Assembly: GCA_035362715.1 (NCBI GenBank)
Contig: DAOSDU010000003.1
Location: forward strand, 126,040-181,109
DNA from: Methanofastidiosum sp.
GTDB lineage: Archaea > Methanobacteriota_B > Thermococci > Methanofastidiosales > Methanofastidiosaceae
Direction of reading: 5' to 3'
DNA: 55,070 nucleotides
In this document: positions 17,589 through 26,275 of the stretch, piece after piece
Layout of the letters: every line of letters starts with the position of its first letter
Position numbering within the stretch: the first letter of the stretch is position 1
Translations under genes and position numbers: made by a program
Notes under the pieces: generated by a model
Seen by the model: only the letters and a program-made list of their open reading frames with translations
Database searches by the model: none
What the model was told of the DNA's origin: nothing

Positions 17589-18142
17589 TGATAAACATGG
17601 GGATTGAAGAAGATATACTAATACGTTTGAAGTCCGTAAAGGGTGTCCTAGACGCCTTCTTGCTATCGCCTGAAGACATAGATAAAATCAGAGAATTTGA
17701 GATTCAGGCAGAAAAGAATAAGGCTGCCGGAGGAATGATGGACTTTATCAATGAAGGTGTCTGGGAAGTTTTATCAAAAAGTGTAGTATTCCTAATTTTC
17801 ATCGATGAAACTTTTTCAGATAGAAAACACGGTCAAAGCCTGACATTGATGAAAGACCCTTCGGGCAATATTCTTGGTAAACTATTAAGAAAGGATGAGA
17901 TTCCAGAATATCAGAAACGAGGCGATGTCCTTTTTATGGGGGAGGAGTTTGTTATATTCACTAATGTAAGGGCCCAAGGCAAACCTTATTTTGTGATTCC
18001 AGCCCAAGAGTTAGAAGAACTAAACTATTTGAATGGAATTTCAGCAAGTCTCTGTGTACCAACGGACCTATTCTTTAAAGAGAAATACAACATCAAAGGA
18101 GAAAATCTTGGTACAGTAATTATAGGCACAGATAAACCCTAA
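17588..18142 (+). CDS. Conserved-looking hypothetical protein in the hom-asd operon
   Basis: I do not recognise this 184-residue soluble protein. It has no membrane segment or signal peptide and no obvious motif. It starts at the ATG overlapping the asd stop by one base (TGATG), so it is translationally coupled to asd. A second in-frame ATG at 17597 is possible. Recognisable stretches are a mixed helical N-terminus (IREFEIQAEKNKAAGG) and a beta-rich C-terminal half (LFMGEEFVIFTNVRAQGKPY). Its position suggests a link to aspartate-family amino-acid synthesis, but that is speculation. Confidence 0.65.
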   Translation: MINMGIEEDILIRLKSVKGVLDAFLLSPEDIDKIREFEIQAEKNKAAGGMMDFINEGVWEVLSKSVVFLIFIDETFSDRKHGQSLTLMKDPSGNILGKLLRKDEIPEYQKRGDVLFMGEEFVIFTNVRAQGKPYFVIPAQELEELNYLNGISASLCVPTDLFFKEKYNIKGENLGTVIIGTDKP

Positions 18143-18143
18143 A

Positions 18144-18152
18144 AGTTTAAAT
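18144..18152 (+). promoter_or_regulatory. Box A of the ecfT gene
   Basis: AGTTTAAAT lies 23-31 bases before the ATG at 18175, starting two bases after the previous stop codon. It suggests a separate leaderless transcript rather than read-through from asd. Confidence 0.45.
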
Positions 18153-18174
18153 CTAAATCTTTTATTTACTTATT

Positions 18175-18966
18175 ATGATTAAATACTCGATGTATGTCAA
18201 GGAATCTTCATTTTTTCACAACCTTGACCCCAGAACAAAAATAGTCATCCTTTCATCGATTTTTGGCCTTGCACTTTTATACAAAGATCCACTCTATCTT
18301 GGCGTCATTGCAGTTTCAGTCTTATTGATGATAAGATTTCTCTGTAAAATCAAAATTAGGAGATTGGCTACATACATAAGACCAATACTCCCACTTGTCT
18401 TAATGTCATTGATATTATGGCCTTTTTTCCAGCCAACAGGAAATATAATTTTTGAATACTGGAAGATACGTGTCAGTGAGGATGGCATACGGATGGGGCT
18501 TGCAATGACCTTTAGAATCTTTGCAATAATCACCGCAACTTTTCTTCTCTTGATGACAACGCTTCAGCGTGACCTTGTTCTAGGATTAATGAAATTCAAA
18601 GTTCCATATGAATACTGTTTGACTTTAGCTATATCTCTCCGGTACGTCCCTACGTTAGCAGGAATAACCTATACAATAATGGACGCCCAGAGGTCAAGGG
18701 GTCTGGAATTGGATAAGGGCCCAATATTCAAAAGAATAAGAAACTACATTCCAATTATTACTCCATTGATAATAGGATCAATAAGAATGGCTGAAGAGCT
18801 TGCAATAGCTATAGAATCAAGAGGATTTGGATACGGGGAAAGGACATTCTTAAAAGAAATATCCCTTAAAAAAAGAGATTATGCAACAATGTGTGTTTTT
18901 GTCTTGATTTTAGGACTTGGGGTCTATGTTCGATTATTGGGCTATGGTAGCATGGCATTTGTTTAA
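18175..18966 (+). CDS. Energy-coupling factor transporter T component (EcfT/CbiQ family)
   Basis: The membrane scaffold of ECF-type vitamin or metal importers, linking the ATPases to the substrate-binding S protein. It has about five to six hydrophobic segments in 263 residues. Family signatures are HNLDPRTKIV near the N-terminus and two Ala/Ser-Arg-Gly coupling motifs, DAQRSRGLELD and IAIESRGFGYG. No EcfA ATPase or S component is encoded in this window, so it is an orphan here and its substrate is unknown. It has its own box A. Confidence 0.88.
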   Translation: MIKYSMYVKESSFFHNLDPRTKIVILSSIFGLALLYKDPLYLGVIAVSVLLMIRFLCKIKIRRLATYIRPILPLVLMSLILWPFFQPTGNIIFEYWKIRVSEDGIRMGLAMTFRIFAIITATFLLLMTTLQRDLVLGLMKFKVPYEYCLTLAISLRYVPTLAGITYTIMDAQRSRGLELDKGPIFKRIRNYIPIITPLIIGSIRMAEELAIAIESRGFGYGERTFLKEISLKKRDYATMCVFVLILGLGVYVRLLGYGSMAFV

Positions 18967-19023
18967 TTATTAAATCTGATTAATTTGCAAACACTTTTAA
19001 AAGATTGAGTTCTATTTTTTTTT

Positions 19024-20826
19024 GTGAAATCTCCTGACGTAGAAAAGACAGAAAAGATTAGGGCATATCTAAAAGAAGAATATGAGTATTTTGATCTTGT
19101 TGAAATTTTAAAAGAAAAAGGATTTTCCCAAAAAGTCCTTGAAAAAGAAGAAATTAAACAACTCATATCCTCTTCCCAAGAGATAGTTAATCAGATTCAG
19201 CATGAACGGGGAATGCTAAAAAATGAAATTAAGATTTTTCTTGAAGGGCGCATCAATAGGCTTGAGCAGAGGATAAGAGAGTTAAATGAGCCTCCCTTTA
19301 TGATTGGTATTTACGTAAGGCCACTTGACAAAGAAGGGATGCATGAAATTTTTGATTATGTAAACTATAGGATAATAGCCTATATGATTGATGATTTAGA
19401 TATTAACAAAGGGGACAAGATAAGGTACAAGTTTATCGAGGCAAAGGAAGGGGGAAAATTTGTAATACTCGAAAGACACCCCGGCAAAGTTGATACAACA
19501 CTTGGTGAGATAATAAAAATTGAAGGCAGATATGCAACAGTGAGATTTGATACTTATCATGAGATGATGCTAGACATAGGGGACTTTGTAGATTCAAAGA
19601 ACGAATATCTCAAGGCTGGAGCCACAGTAACGTTGTTTGGAAATTCAAAAGATTGGGAGATACTCGATATAAAATCAAATGTTAAATATGGTGATGATCT
19701 TCTACTTGAAAAGAAACCTAAAGTTATTAGAGAAGAAATAGGCGGGCTTGACGAGGCCATTTTAGAGATTGATCAGGCCGTTGGTTCTGCATTGAGTTAT
19801 GATTTTATCAAAGAAAAAGTCCAAAAATTAAAAATTGAGAGGACTAAAGGTATAATGCTTTATGGGCCCCCAGGGTGTGGTAAAACACTAATCGCACGTT
19901 ACGCCGCCTCCATCTCTTCGAGAAATTTTATTAATGTTGACAAAGAACTTAGGAGCAAATGGTTTGGAGAGACTCAGCAAAACATTGAGGAATTATTCAA
20001 ATATGCGGAAGAAAAGGCACCCTCTGTTTTATTCTTTTATGAATTCGATAGTCTTGTACCTGAAAGAGAATCAGGCTCAGAGGCTGCAAGACTTGAAAAT
20101 CCAATAGTAAATAAATTCTTACAGCTTCTTGATGGTCTTGAGGAGATGGGGGATGTAATTGTTATAATAGCTACAAATAGGCCAGATATTATAGACCCTG
20201 CAATTTTGAGGCCAGGGAGAATTGATAAGCACATTCGGATAGGAAGGCCTGACACAAGAGACGCCGGAGAAAAAGTCTTGGACATATATCTAAAACCAGA
20301 CCAATTAATCCCGCACTCACTTGAAATTGAAAAGTACGGATCAGTCAAGAAGTTTGCTGAAGTTATGAAGGACACCATATTGACTGAGCTATATGAGAAG
20401 AATAGAATATGCAATATAGAAAAACTTGGGCTTATCAACGTTCCAATAAAAGAGACAATATCTGGAGCAATGATAAAGAATATCGTAATACAAACAAAGA
20501 AATATTATATTAATAGACTTGATAAATATGCAAAATTAATTGATGTGATAAACAATATCTATCACAATAAACTGTACATTGAAAAGACATGCGAAGTCCT
20601 TTGTGCCCACATAATTAACGAATGTTACACAGTTTCAAAAGAGCTTGGAGAAACTGCTGATAAAGTAATCGGTGAAATTAGAAAAGACTTGGTATCAAGT
20701 ATGTCTGAAAAAATTGAAGAGGATTACCTATTGAAGAGAATTGAAGAATACATTGATCAAAACGAAGGAATGTTAATCGGGGATGCAATCGAGGCGATAG
20801 ATACGGACTGTGGAAAGGCTCAGTGA
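19024..20826 (+). CDS. ARC/Mpa-like AAA ATPase (proteasome-type unfoldase) with altered Walker B
   Basis: A 600-residue single-AAA protein. Residues 1-90 are helical with heptads (coiled coil); 95-235 are beta-rich like the tandem OB domains of ARC/Mpa and PAN; 250-430 is the AAA module. Walker A is GPPGCGKT at about 281-288. The pore loop is KWFGET (aromatic-hydrophobic-Gly), expected in protein-translocating unfoldases. ATNRPD and LRPGRIDKHIRIG are the sensor 1 and arginine-finger regions. Walker B reads VLFFYEFDSL: the usual Asp before the catalytic Glu is Tyr339. A long helical C-terminus follows. It starts with GTG at 19024, about 25 bases after the box A cttttaaaag. No proteasome gene is nearby. 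It overlaps the convergent phosphoesterase gene by seven bases. Confidence 0.82.
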   Translation: MKSPDVEKTEKIRAYLKEEYEYFDLVEILKEKGFSQKVLEKEEIKQLISSSQEIVNQIQHERGMLKNEIKIFLEGRINRLEQRIRELNEPPFMIGIYVRPLDKEGMHEIFDYVNYRIIAYMIDDLDINKGDKIRYKFIEAKEGGKFVILERHPGKVDTTLGEIIKIEGRYATVRFDTYHEMMLDIGDFVDSKNEYLKAGATVTLFGNSKDWEILDIKSNVKYGDDLLLEKKPKVIREEIGGLDEAILEIDQAVGSALSYDFIKEKVQKLKIERTKGIMLYGPPGCGKTLIARYAASISSRNFINVDKELRSKWFGETQQNIEELFKYAEEKAPSVLFFYEFDSLVPERESGSEAARLENPIVNKFLQLLDGLEEMGDVIVIIATNRPDIIDPAILRPGRIDKHIRIGRPDTRDAGEKVLDIYLKPDQLIPHSLEIEKYGSVKKFAEVMKDTILTELYEKNRICNIEKLGLINVPIKETISGAMIKNIVIQTKKYYINRLDKYAKLIDVINNIYHNKLYIEKTCEVLCAHIINECYTVSKELGETADKVIGEIRKDLVSSMSEKIEEDYLLKRIEEYIDQNEGMLIGDAIEAIDTDCGKAQ

Positions 20827-21494
20827 TAAATATCCCCTACTTTACCCATATAGGTTCCGTCAAGAAGGTAACAATCAAAATTTTTTATTTCTAATCTGCC
20901 ACTCTCAAAGTAAGGTCCGGGTATCTCTTCGTCTTTGTTTATTGATACACCTTCTATAACTGGATTAAAAGATGGCAAAATGATTATATTTTGTGGGCCT
21001 TCTATTCTAAGAAAACATTTCAAACGAGTAATCTTTCCGTTTGAGTCAACAAATTCAACTACGGGATGGATATGCCCCATAATCAAATTGCTACCTTCAA
21101 TAAGGATGTGGCCATGAGTTAAAACATGGTCGTCTATTCTGAAGGATTTCATGACCTCGTTATCAACTATCTCTTCTATATTTCCATCATGATTCCCTTT
21201 GATCAGTTTTACCGGGATGTCAAATTCTAAGAATTTAGGTAGGTTTAATTTCTCAAAATAGGATGTAAATGGAAGATTGTGTTTGATATCCCCTAATAGT
21301 ATAAGCTCCTCTACCTTTTTTCTTTTTATTATTTTTAATAAATCCGCCTTCATTTTTTGTCCGACATCTGGGATCTTAATCCCTTTTTTATAATACTCGT
21401 ACTCTTTACCTAAGTGCAGATCAGCAACAACAAGATACCTCTTATCGGATTCAATGATTATAGCAGGCTTATTTATTACTGGATATAGGTCCAT
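20820..21494 (-). CDS. Archaeal metallophosphoesterase (COG1407-like)
   Basis: A calcineurin-like phosphoesterase with all metal-binding blocks: VADLHLG at about 22-28, LLGDIKH near 65, IKGNHDG near 98, THGH near 126 and MGHIHP near 140. The 224-residue length and layout fit the COG1407 Icc-like archaeal group. It is divergent from the Lhr helicase gene. I recall that pairing from other archaea, where a role in nucleic-acid repair has been suggested. Substrate unknown. Confidence 0.88.
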   Translation of the reverse strand: MDLYPVINKPAIIIESDKRYLVVADLHLGKEYEYYKKGIKIPDVGQKMKADLLKIIKRKKVEELILLGDIKHNLPFTSYFEKLNLPKFLEFDIPVKLIKGNHDGNIEEIVDNEVMKSFRIDDHVLTHGHILIEGSNLIMGHIHPVVEFVDSNGKITRLKCFLRIEGPQNIIILPSFNPVIEGVSINKDEEIPGPYFESGRLEIKNFDCYLLDGTYMGKVGDIYH

Positions 21495-21553
21495 AATTTA
21501 AACCAATAAATTAAATTTAAAAATGCTTTGGTAAGTTCTAAGTAGGTGTGGTC

Positions 21554-24328
21554 ATGAGTTTTGAACTTTTGGGGACAGATATTGTCAATGTATTAAAAGA
21601 ATTTAATATTACGTCTCCTACTGATATCCAGAAAAGCTCAATTCCACAGATACTTGCTAGAAAAAATGTATTATTGATGGCCCCTACAGGCGCAGGAAAG
21701 ACAGAGGCCGCGATTCTCCCGTTGCTTAAACTAGTCAAAGACAGCAATGTGCCAGGCATAAAGATTCTGTATATAGCCCCGCTCCGGGCCCTTAATAGGG
21801 ACCTTCTATTAAGGCTTGAAAAAATAGGGGAAGCGATGGGAATTACAATCAAAGCAAGACATGGCGACACAATTCAGAGCGAGCGAAGAAGGCAGAGTTT
21901 GAATCCTCCGGATATTTTAATCACCACCCCAGAAACACTTCAAGCGCTTTTTACCGGAAAGAAGCTAAGAGAACATCTGAAATCTGTGCTCGCTGTTGTA
22001 GTCGATGAAATACATGAAATAGCCGAGGACAAAAGAGGTGTTCAGCTAAGCCTAGCTCTTGAGAGGCTTGAAAGATTAAAAAATGGGAGAATCCAGAGGA
22101 TTGGCCTTTCTGCAACTGTTGGATCCAAAGAGGAAGTTGCAAAATTCTTAGTAGGAGAGGGGAGAGAAGTTGAGATAATCCAATCTCAGATAAAAAAAGA
22201 GTTTAACATTGAAGTTGAAACTCCTGAAATCTTTGAAGAAGATATAATGGCCGCAGAAAATTTAAAAATATCCCCTTATGTTGCATCATCGATTAGGAGA
22301 ATTAAGGAGTTAATTGACGCCCACAAAAGCATTCTTCTTTTTGTCAATACCCGTCAAATGGCCGAAACTCTTTCATCAAGATTTAATTTGATGGAAATGA
22401 ATTTTATAGATGTTCACCATTCCTCACTATCCAAAGAAACTAGGATTGATGTTGAAACTAGATTTAAGAATGGAGAAATCAAGGGCATAGTATGCACTTC
22501 AAGCATGGAGCTTGGCATAGATGTTGGTGCTGTTGATCTAGTTATACAGTATGGGAGCCCTAGACAGGTATCAAAGCTCTTGCAGCGAGTTGGCAGAGCA
22601 GGACACAAAACATATCTTGTTTCAAAAGGGATTATCCTTTCAAGTGATGAAGAAATATGTGAATCTGCAGTAATAGCAAAAAATGCATTAAACTATCGGA
22701 TTGAAAGGTCAGAGATACCTGAAAAATCCCTTGATGTACTATCCCACCAGATAATAGGGCTTTCAATGGAAAGTAATGAAGTCTCAATTGAAGAAGCTTA
22801 TTCTCTATTTAAAAAATCCTATCCGTATAGAAACATGAGCAATGAAGAATTCTGGAGGGTATTATATTTTTTAGAAAGCATAAAGCTGATTTGGATTAAT
22901 AACGGAATAACTTACAAAAGATCCAAACAGGGCATGTTTTATTATTATGAGAACTTATCAATGATCCCAGATACAAAACAGTATAGAGTTGTTGAAGTTG
23001 GGACTGGATCATCCCTCGGTGTTCTAGATGAGAATTTTATCGTGTCAAATATTGAGGTTGGTGGAAACTTTATAGTTCGTGGTAGGACATGGAAGGTATT
23101 AAACATTGAAGAAGAAAAAATTGAGGTAACTGAAACTAGGTCTGTAGGTGCAATCCCTTCTTGGGAAGGTGAACTTATTCCAGTTCCACTTTTTGTCTCA
23201 AGAGATGTTTTTGAAATTTTTGATGATAAATTGAAGATAGAAGGATTGCCTTTAACTAACGATACAAAAAAAATCCTATATGAATTGCTTGACGAGCAAT
23301 CAAAATACTTCTCTTACTCTAAGAATTCCCTAGTGATTGAAGATATAGGGGAGTTTGTCATCCTGCACGTCTTTAACGGTTCCAAAGCAAATGATACACT
23401 GGGTAGAGTCATAACATCTCTCCTGGCACAGAGATTTGGGGAATCTATAGGTATGAGGACCGATCCATACCATATAATGATAAAATTTCCTGTTGGAATC
23501 AAAGATGGTGGCAGCGTAGTAAAAAATACTCTTCTTGAATTAAATGAAGACCATGTAATACCTATCCTTGATATAGTCTTGAAGAACACACCACTGTTTG
23601 AATGGAAAATGATACAGATAGCAAAGAGATTTGGGGTTATAAGGGCAAATTCTGACAAGTACTTGATGAAGAACATATTAAAGCTCTATAGAAATACACC
23701 ACTTTACGAAGAAACATTAAATGAGTTATACCACGACAAACTTGATATTGAACCTGTAAAGAAATTTATCTATGATCTAAAAAATGGAAAAATTAGTATA
23801 ATTATCAATAAAAATACTGAGCCATCTACTTTTACAAGGTATCTGCTTGAAGGGTCTTCATTTGAACTTTTGCATCCAAAAAGACCTGATAAAGAGATTA
23901 TAAAATACCTGAAAAAAAGGCTCCTCGAGAAACGAGTCACAGTTGCATGCCTTCACTGCAGAAAATGGAAAACAACTCTTTCTGTAAATAATTTTGAGGA
24001 TAATCCAAAATGCCCTCAATGCGGAGCACGGTATGTTGGGATTTTGAGGAGACGGGAAGATTTAGAAATAGTCCATAAAGGTTACAAAGGAAAAATAGAC
24101 GAGGAAGAAAAAAAGACCTTGAAAGAGATTAAGGATTCAGCGGATTTGATTCTTCCATATGGCAAAAAGGCCATAATAGTTTTAGCAGGGATTGGAATAG
24201 GTCCAAGAACGGCGAAAAGAATATTGGTAAAAGATAGAAAAAATGAGGAAGACCTTTTCAAAGACATCCTTGCTGCCGAAAGAGTTTATGCTAGGACCAA
24301 GATGTTCTGGCAATCAAACAAACAATAA
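21554..24328 (+). CDS. lhr: Lhr-family superfamily 2 helicase
   Basis: A large ATP-dependent DNA/RNA helicase of the Lhr group, probably in repair. Walker A is LLMAPTGAGKTEA near residue 40, the DExH box is VVDEIHE near 155, then GLSATVG, LLFVNTR, and motif VI in LQRVGRAGHKTY. After the helicase core comes the Lhr-specific winged-helix and core region (TRSVGAIPSWEGELIPVP). Near the C-terminus is a four-Cys zinc ribbon (CLHCRKW...CPQCGARY) found in archaeal members. It ends with a helix-hairpin-helix-like IGPRTAKRILVK. The first possible start is GTG at 21548; I choose ATG at 21554 because GGTG at 21545-21548 is at Shine-Dalgarno distance. The 3' end overlaps the S-layer gene by 15 bases. Confidence 0.93.
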   Translation: MSFELLGTDIVNVLKEFNITSPTDIQKSSIPQILARKNVLLMAPTGAGKTEAAILPLLKLVKDSNVPGIKILYIAPLRALNRDLLLRLEKIGEAMGITIKARHGDTIQSERRRQSLNPPDILITTPETLQALFTGKKLREHLKSVLAVVVDEIHEIAEDKRGVQLSLALERLERLKNGRIQRIGLSATVGSKEEVAKFLVGEGREVEIIQSQIKKEFNIEVETPEIFEEDIMAAENLKISPYVASSIRRIKELIDAHKSILLFVNTRQMAETLSSRFNLMEMNFIDVHHSSLSKETRIDVETRFKNGEIKGIVCTSSMELGIDVGAVDLVIQYGSPRQVSKLLQRVGRAGHKTYLVSKGIILSSDEEICESAVIAKNALNYRIERSEIPEKSLDVLSHQIIGLSMESNEVSIEEAYSLFKKSYPYRNMSNEEFWRVLYFLESIKLIWINNGITYKRSKQGMFYYYENLSMIPDTKQYRVVEVGTGSSLGVLDENFIVSNIEVGGNFIVRGRTWKVLNIEEEKIEVTETRSVGAIPSWEGELIPVPLFVSRDVFEIFDDKLKIEGLPLTNDTKKILYELLDEQSKYFSYSKNSLVIEDIGEFVILHVFNGSKANDTLGRVITSLLAQRFGESIGMRTDPYHIMIKFPVGIKDGGSVVKNTLLELNEDHVIPILDIVLKNTPLFEWKMIQIAKRFGVIRANSDKYLMKNILKLYRNTPLYEETLNELYHDKLDIEPVKKFIYDLKNGKISIIINKNTEPSTFTRYLLEGSSFELLHPKRPDKEIIKYLKKRLLEKRVTVACLHCRKWKTTLSVNNFEDNPKCPQCGARYVGILRRREDLEIVHKGYKGKIDEEEKKTLKEIKDSADLILPYGKKAIIVLAGIGIGPRTAKRILVKDRKNEEDLFKDILAAERVYARTKMFWQSNKQ

Positions 24329-26254
24329 TTTCATTAGATCTTCCAGAGCATTATTTGTAGCCTCGCCGTTTCTGCCACCAACGATTAACACACTGTTTTC
24401 ATAGAAGACATTTCTTAGGTATTCCCACTGACCAAATGATCTTGACCATAGAACCTTGGATGCACCTGCATCGTATAGGTCTTTTATTATGATATTACTG
24501 TTTTCGTTTCCAATCAGAATGAGGTTCTTCTTCACCTTGTCAGCACCAGTGACGTCTATGTCTCTTTTTATGAGAGAGGCGGGTTCAATCTTGACTGTTG
24601 CATCATAGAACAAATATAGTTTTGATTTTTTCTGGCTGACTTCAAGTTCTATGCCATTTCCATCCTTCTGCTTGTAGTTTGAGTCGAGTATATCCATCTT
24701 GAAATAGTTCTTTGGGCCGTATACTACTTGCGGGTCGCAACATGTTAGATCAATTTTGTCACACAAAATCACGTCAATTGTGTCATAGTTGCACTTTTTA
24801 AATCTTGGATGCAACGGATTTAAATCAAGAAAATCATCGCATGTCCCATATTTCCCGTCCTTTCCTGGATTAATGTAGACGGGTAAAGTAGCAGGGAATT
24901 TTATCGAAGCGTTGCATTCTTCTCCTGGGGTCTCAAATACAGGTATCTGCTGTTCTTCAGGAGATAGATTTCCATCACCGTTGATATCAACTCCTAAGGC
25001 GATAATATCTTCCCAGAGGTTTGATATCGTTAGATTATAATCATTGGGGTATGTAACAAACGGCATGCAACATGGTGTTTCTTCAATAGCACCATAATCC
25101 TTTAGAGAATAAACATCAAATTCTGCAAGTAGACTTTTATCTGCGCCTTCAAAGACTTTTATTCCATCTATATAAAAAACTGGTACCGTCCATATAGTTT
25201 CTTCAGTACCATCGATAACTCTAGTACCACGTTCAAATATGAGATATGGGTCATTCTCATACTGCTTCGTTGGAACAGTTGTAAATGAGCCATACCCTCC
25301 TTTAGGGTCACATAGGCCAACGCAGGTGCAGCACCTTGAGCTATTTGCATCCATCACCATTAAGAAGTCATTACTCTTGCCCGTAAAGTCAGATACTCTA
25401 AGATAGACTTTGTATTCACCAGAAAAGCTTCCTCCGCTTTTAACCTTAAAATTGCCGTCTTTAGAAGTTTCTTCAGTAGTTGGGCTGTGAATGTCAAGAA
25501 GGGTTACAGTGTACCAGCCGAATACCCTGGTGTCCCCTACATTAAATATAGTATCCGGTGAATAAATAGGAATGCCATAAATAAAGTAACTTATATTCTG
25601 ATCTTTAGAGCGGTATACGCCGTTATTAATTATTGGGTATTCTTTTTCAAACAATCTAATTTTATAGGAGTTATAGGGTACATCATACAATGGCCCTCCA
25701 CATCCAGCGAAGATCTTTCTTTGAAACGGTGTATGGATATATTTTACCCTGTATATTATATCAGATATATTAAAATCAAGACAATAATCATCAGGAACAT
25801 CGATATCTGAAAGTTTAATGAATATCTCTTCATGCGTTTCGTTGTAATCAAATACCTTATCTCCATCGCCATATGGATACAAAGATGAAGAATACTTGTA
25901 GCCGTCATCCCACCATAGTGATTTCAATCCATCTGCGACCTTAACAGAATTCACAGATGTGTTAGCAGGATCAATTCTTATTACGTCGCTAGCATTCAAG
26001 TTCTTCAAAGAGACTTTATACTCTTCATAGATCGTGTTTTCAATTCTCTCAGTATGTCTGTTGGCAATAAGAAAAGCTAATTTTGACGCTGATATGATAT
26101 CTGAAGATGTTGCCGTTTCACCGACGACTATCATTGACTTTACTGTGTCACCATCGAAAAAGAAATCATCTCCAGGAACTGAAGAGGAGCCTACATTAAA
26201 TGGAAAAAATATAGAGAATAGAATAACTGAAAGAAGTATTAGGCCCCTTTTCAT
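24314..26254 (-). CDS. S-layer protein, methanogen type
   Basis: A 646-residue exported protein beginning with a signal peptide (MKRGLILLSVILFSIFFPFNVG). After it, FFDGDTVKSMIVVGETATSSDIISASKLA resembles the start of the split anchor domain of Methanococcus-type S-layer proteins; the matching second half is at the C-terminus (NLILIGNENSN... and VLIVGGRNGEATNNALEDLM). Shared N- and C-terminal halves of this kind are typical of that family. The middle is beta-rich, has Cys pairs (CCTC, CCMP, TCCDPQ) and an EF-hand-like loop DINGDGNLSPEEQ. It is the last gene of the PadR-RND-RND-CARDB-S-layer operon, 21 bases after the CARDB gene. Confidence 0.75.
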   Translation of the reverse strand: MKRGLILLSVILFSIFFPFNVGSSSVPGDDFFFDGDTVKSMIVVGETATSSDIISASKLAFLIANRHTERIENTIYEEYKVSLKNLNASDVIRIDPANTSVNSVKVADGLKSLWWDDGYKYSSSLYPYGDGDKVFDYNETHEEIFIKLSDIDVPDDYCLDFNISDIIYRVKYIHTPFQRKIFAGCGGPLYDVPYNSYKIRLFEKEYPIINNGVYRSKDQNISYFIYGIPIYSPDTIFNVGDTRVFGWYTVTLLDIHSPTTEETSKDGNFKVKSGGSFSGEYKVYLRVSDFTGKSNDFLMVMDANSSRCCTCVGLCDPKGGYGSFTTVPTKQYENDPYLIFERGTRVIDGTEETIWTVPVFYIDGIKVFEGADKSLLAEFDVYSLKDYGAIEETPCCMPFVTYPNDYNLTISNLWEDIIALGVDINGDGNLSPEEQQIPVFETPGEECNASIKFPATLPVYINPGKDGKYGTCDDFLDLNPLHPRFKKCNYDTIDVILCDKIDLTCCDPQVVYGPKNYFKMDILDSNYKQKDGNGIELEVSQKKSKLYLFYDATVKIEPASLIKRDIDVTGADKVKKNLILIGNENSNIIIKDLYDAGASKVLWSRSFGQWEYLRNVFYENSVLIVGGRNGEATNNALEDLMKLLFV

Positions 26255-26275
26255 AGTCCCACCGATATCGATTCA

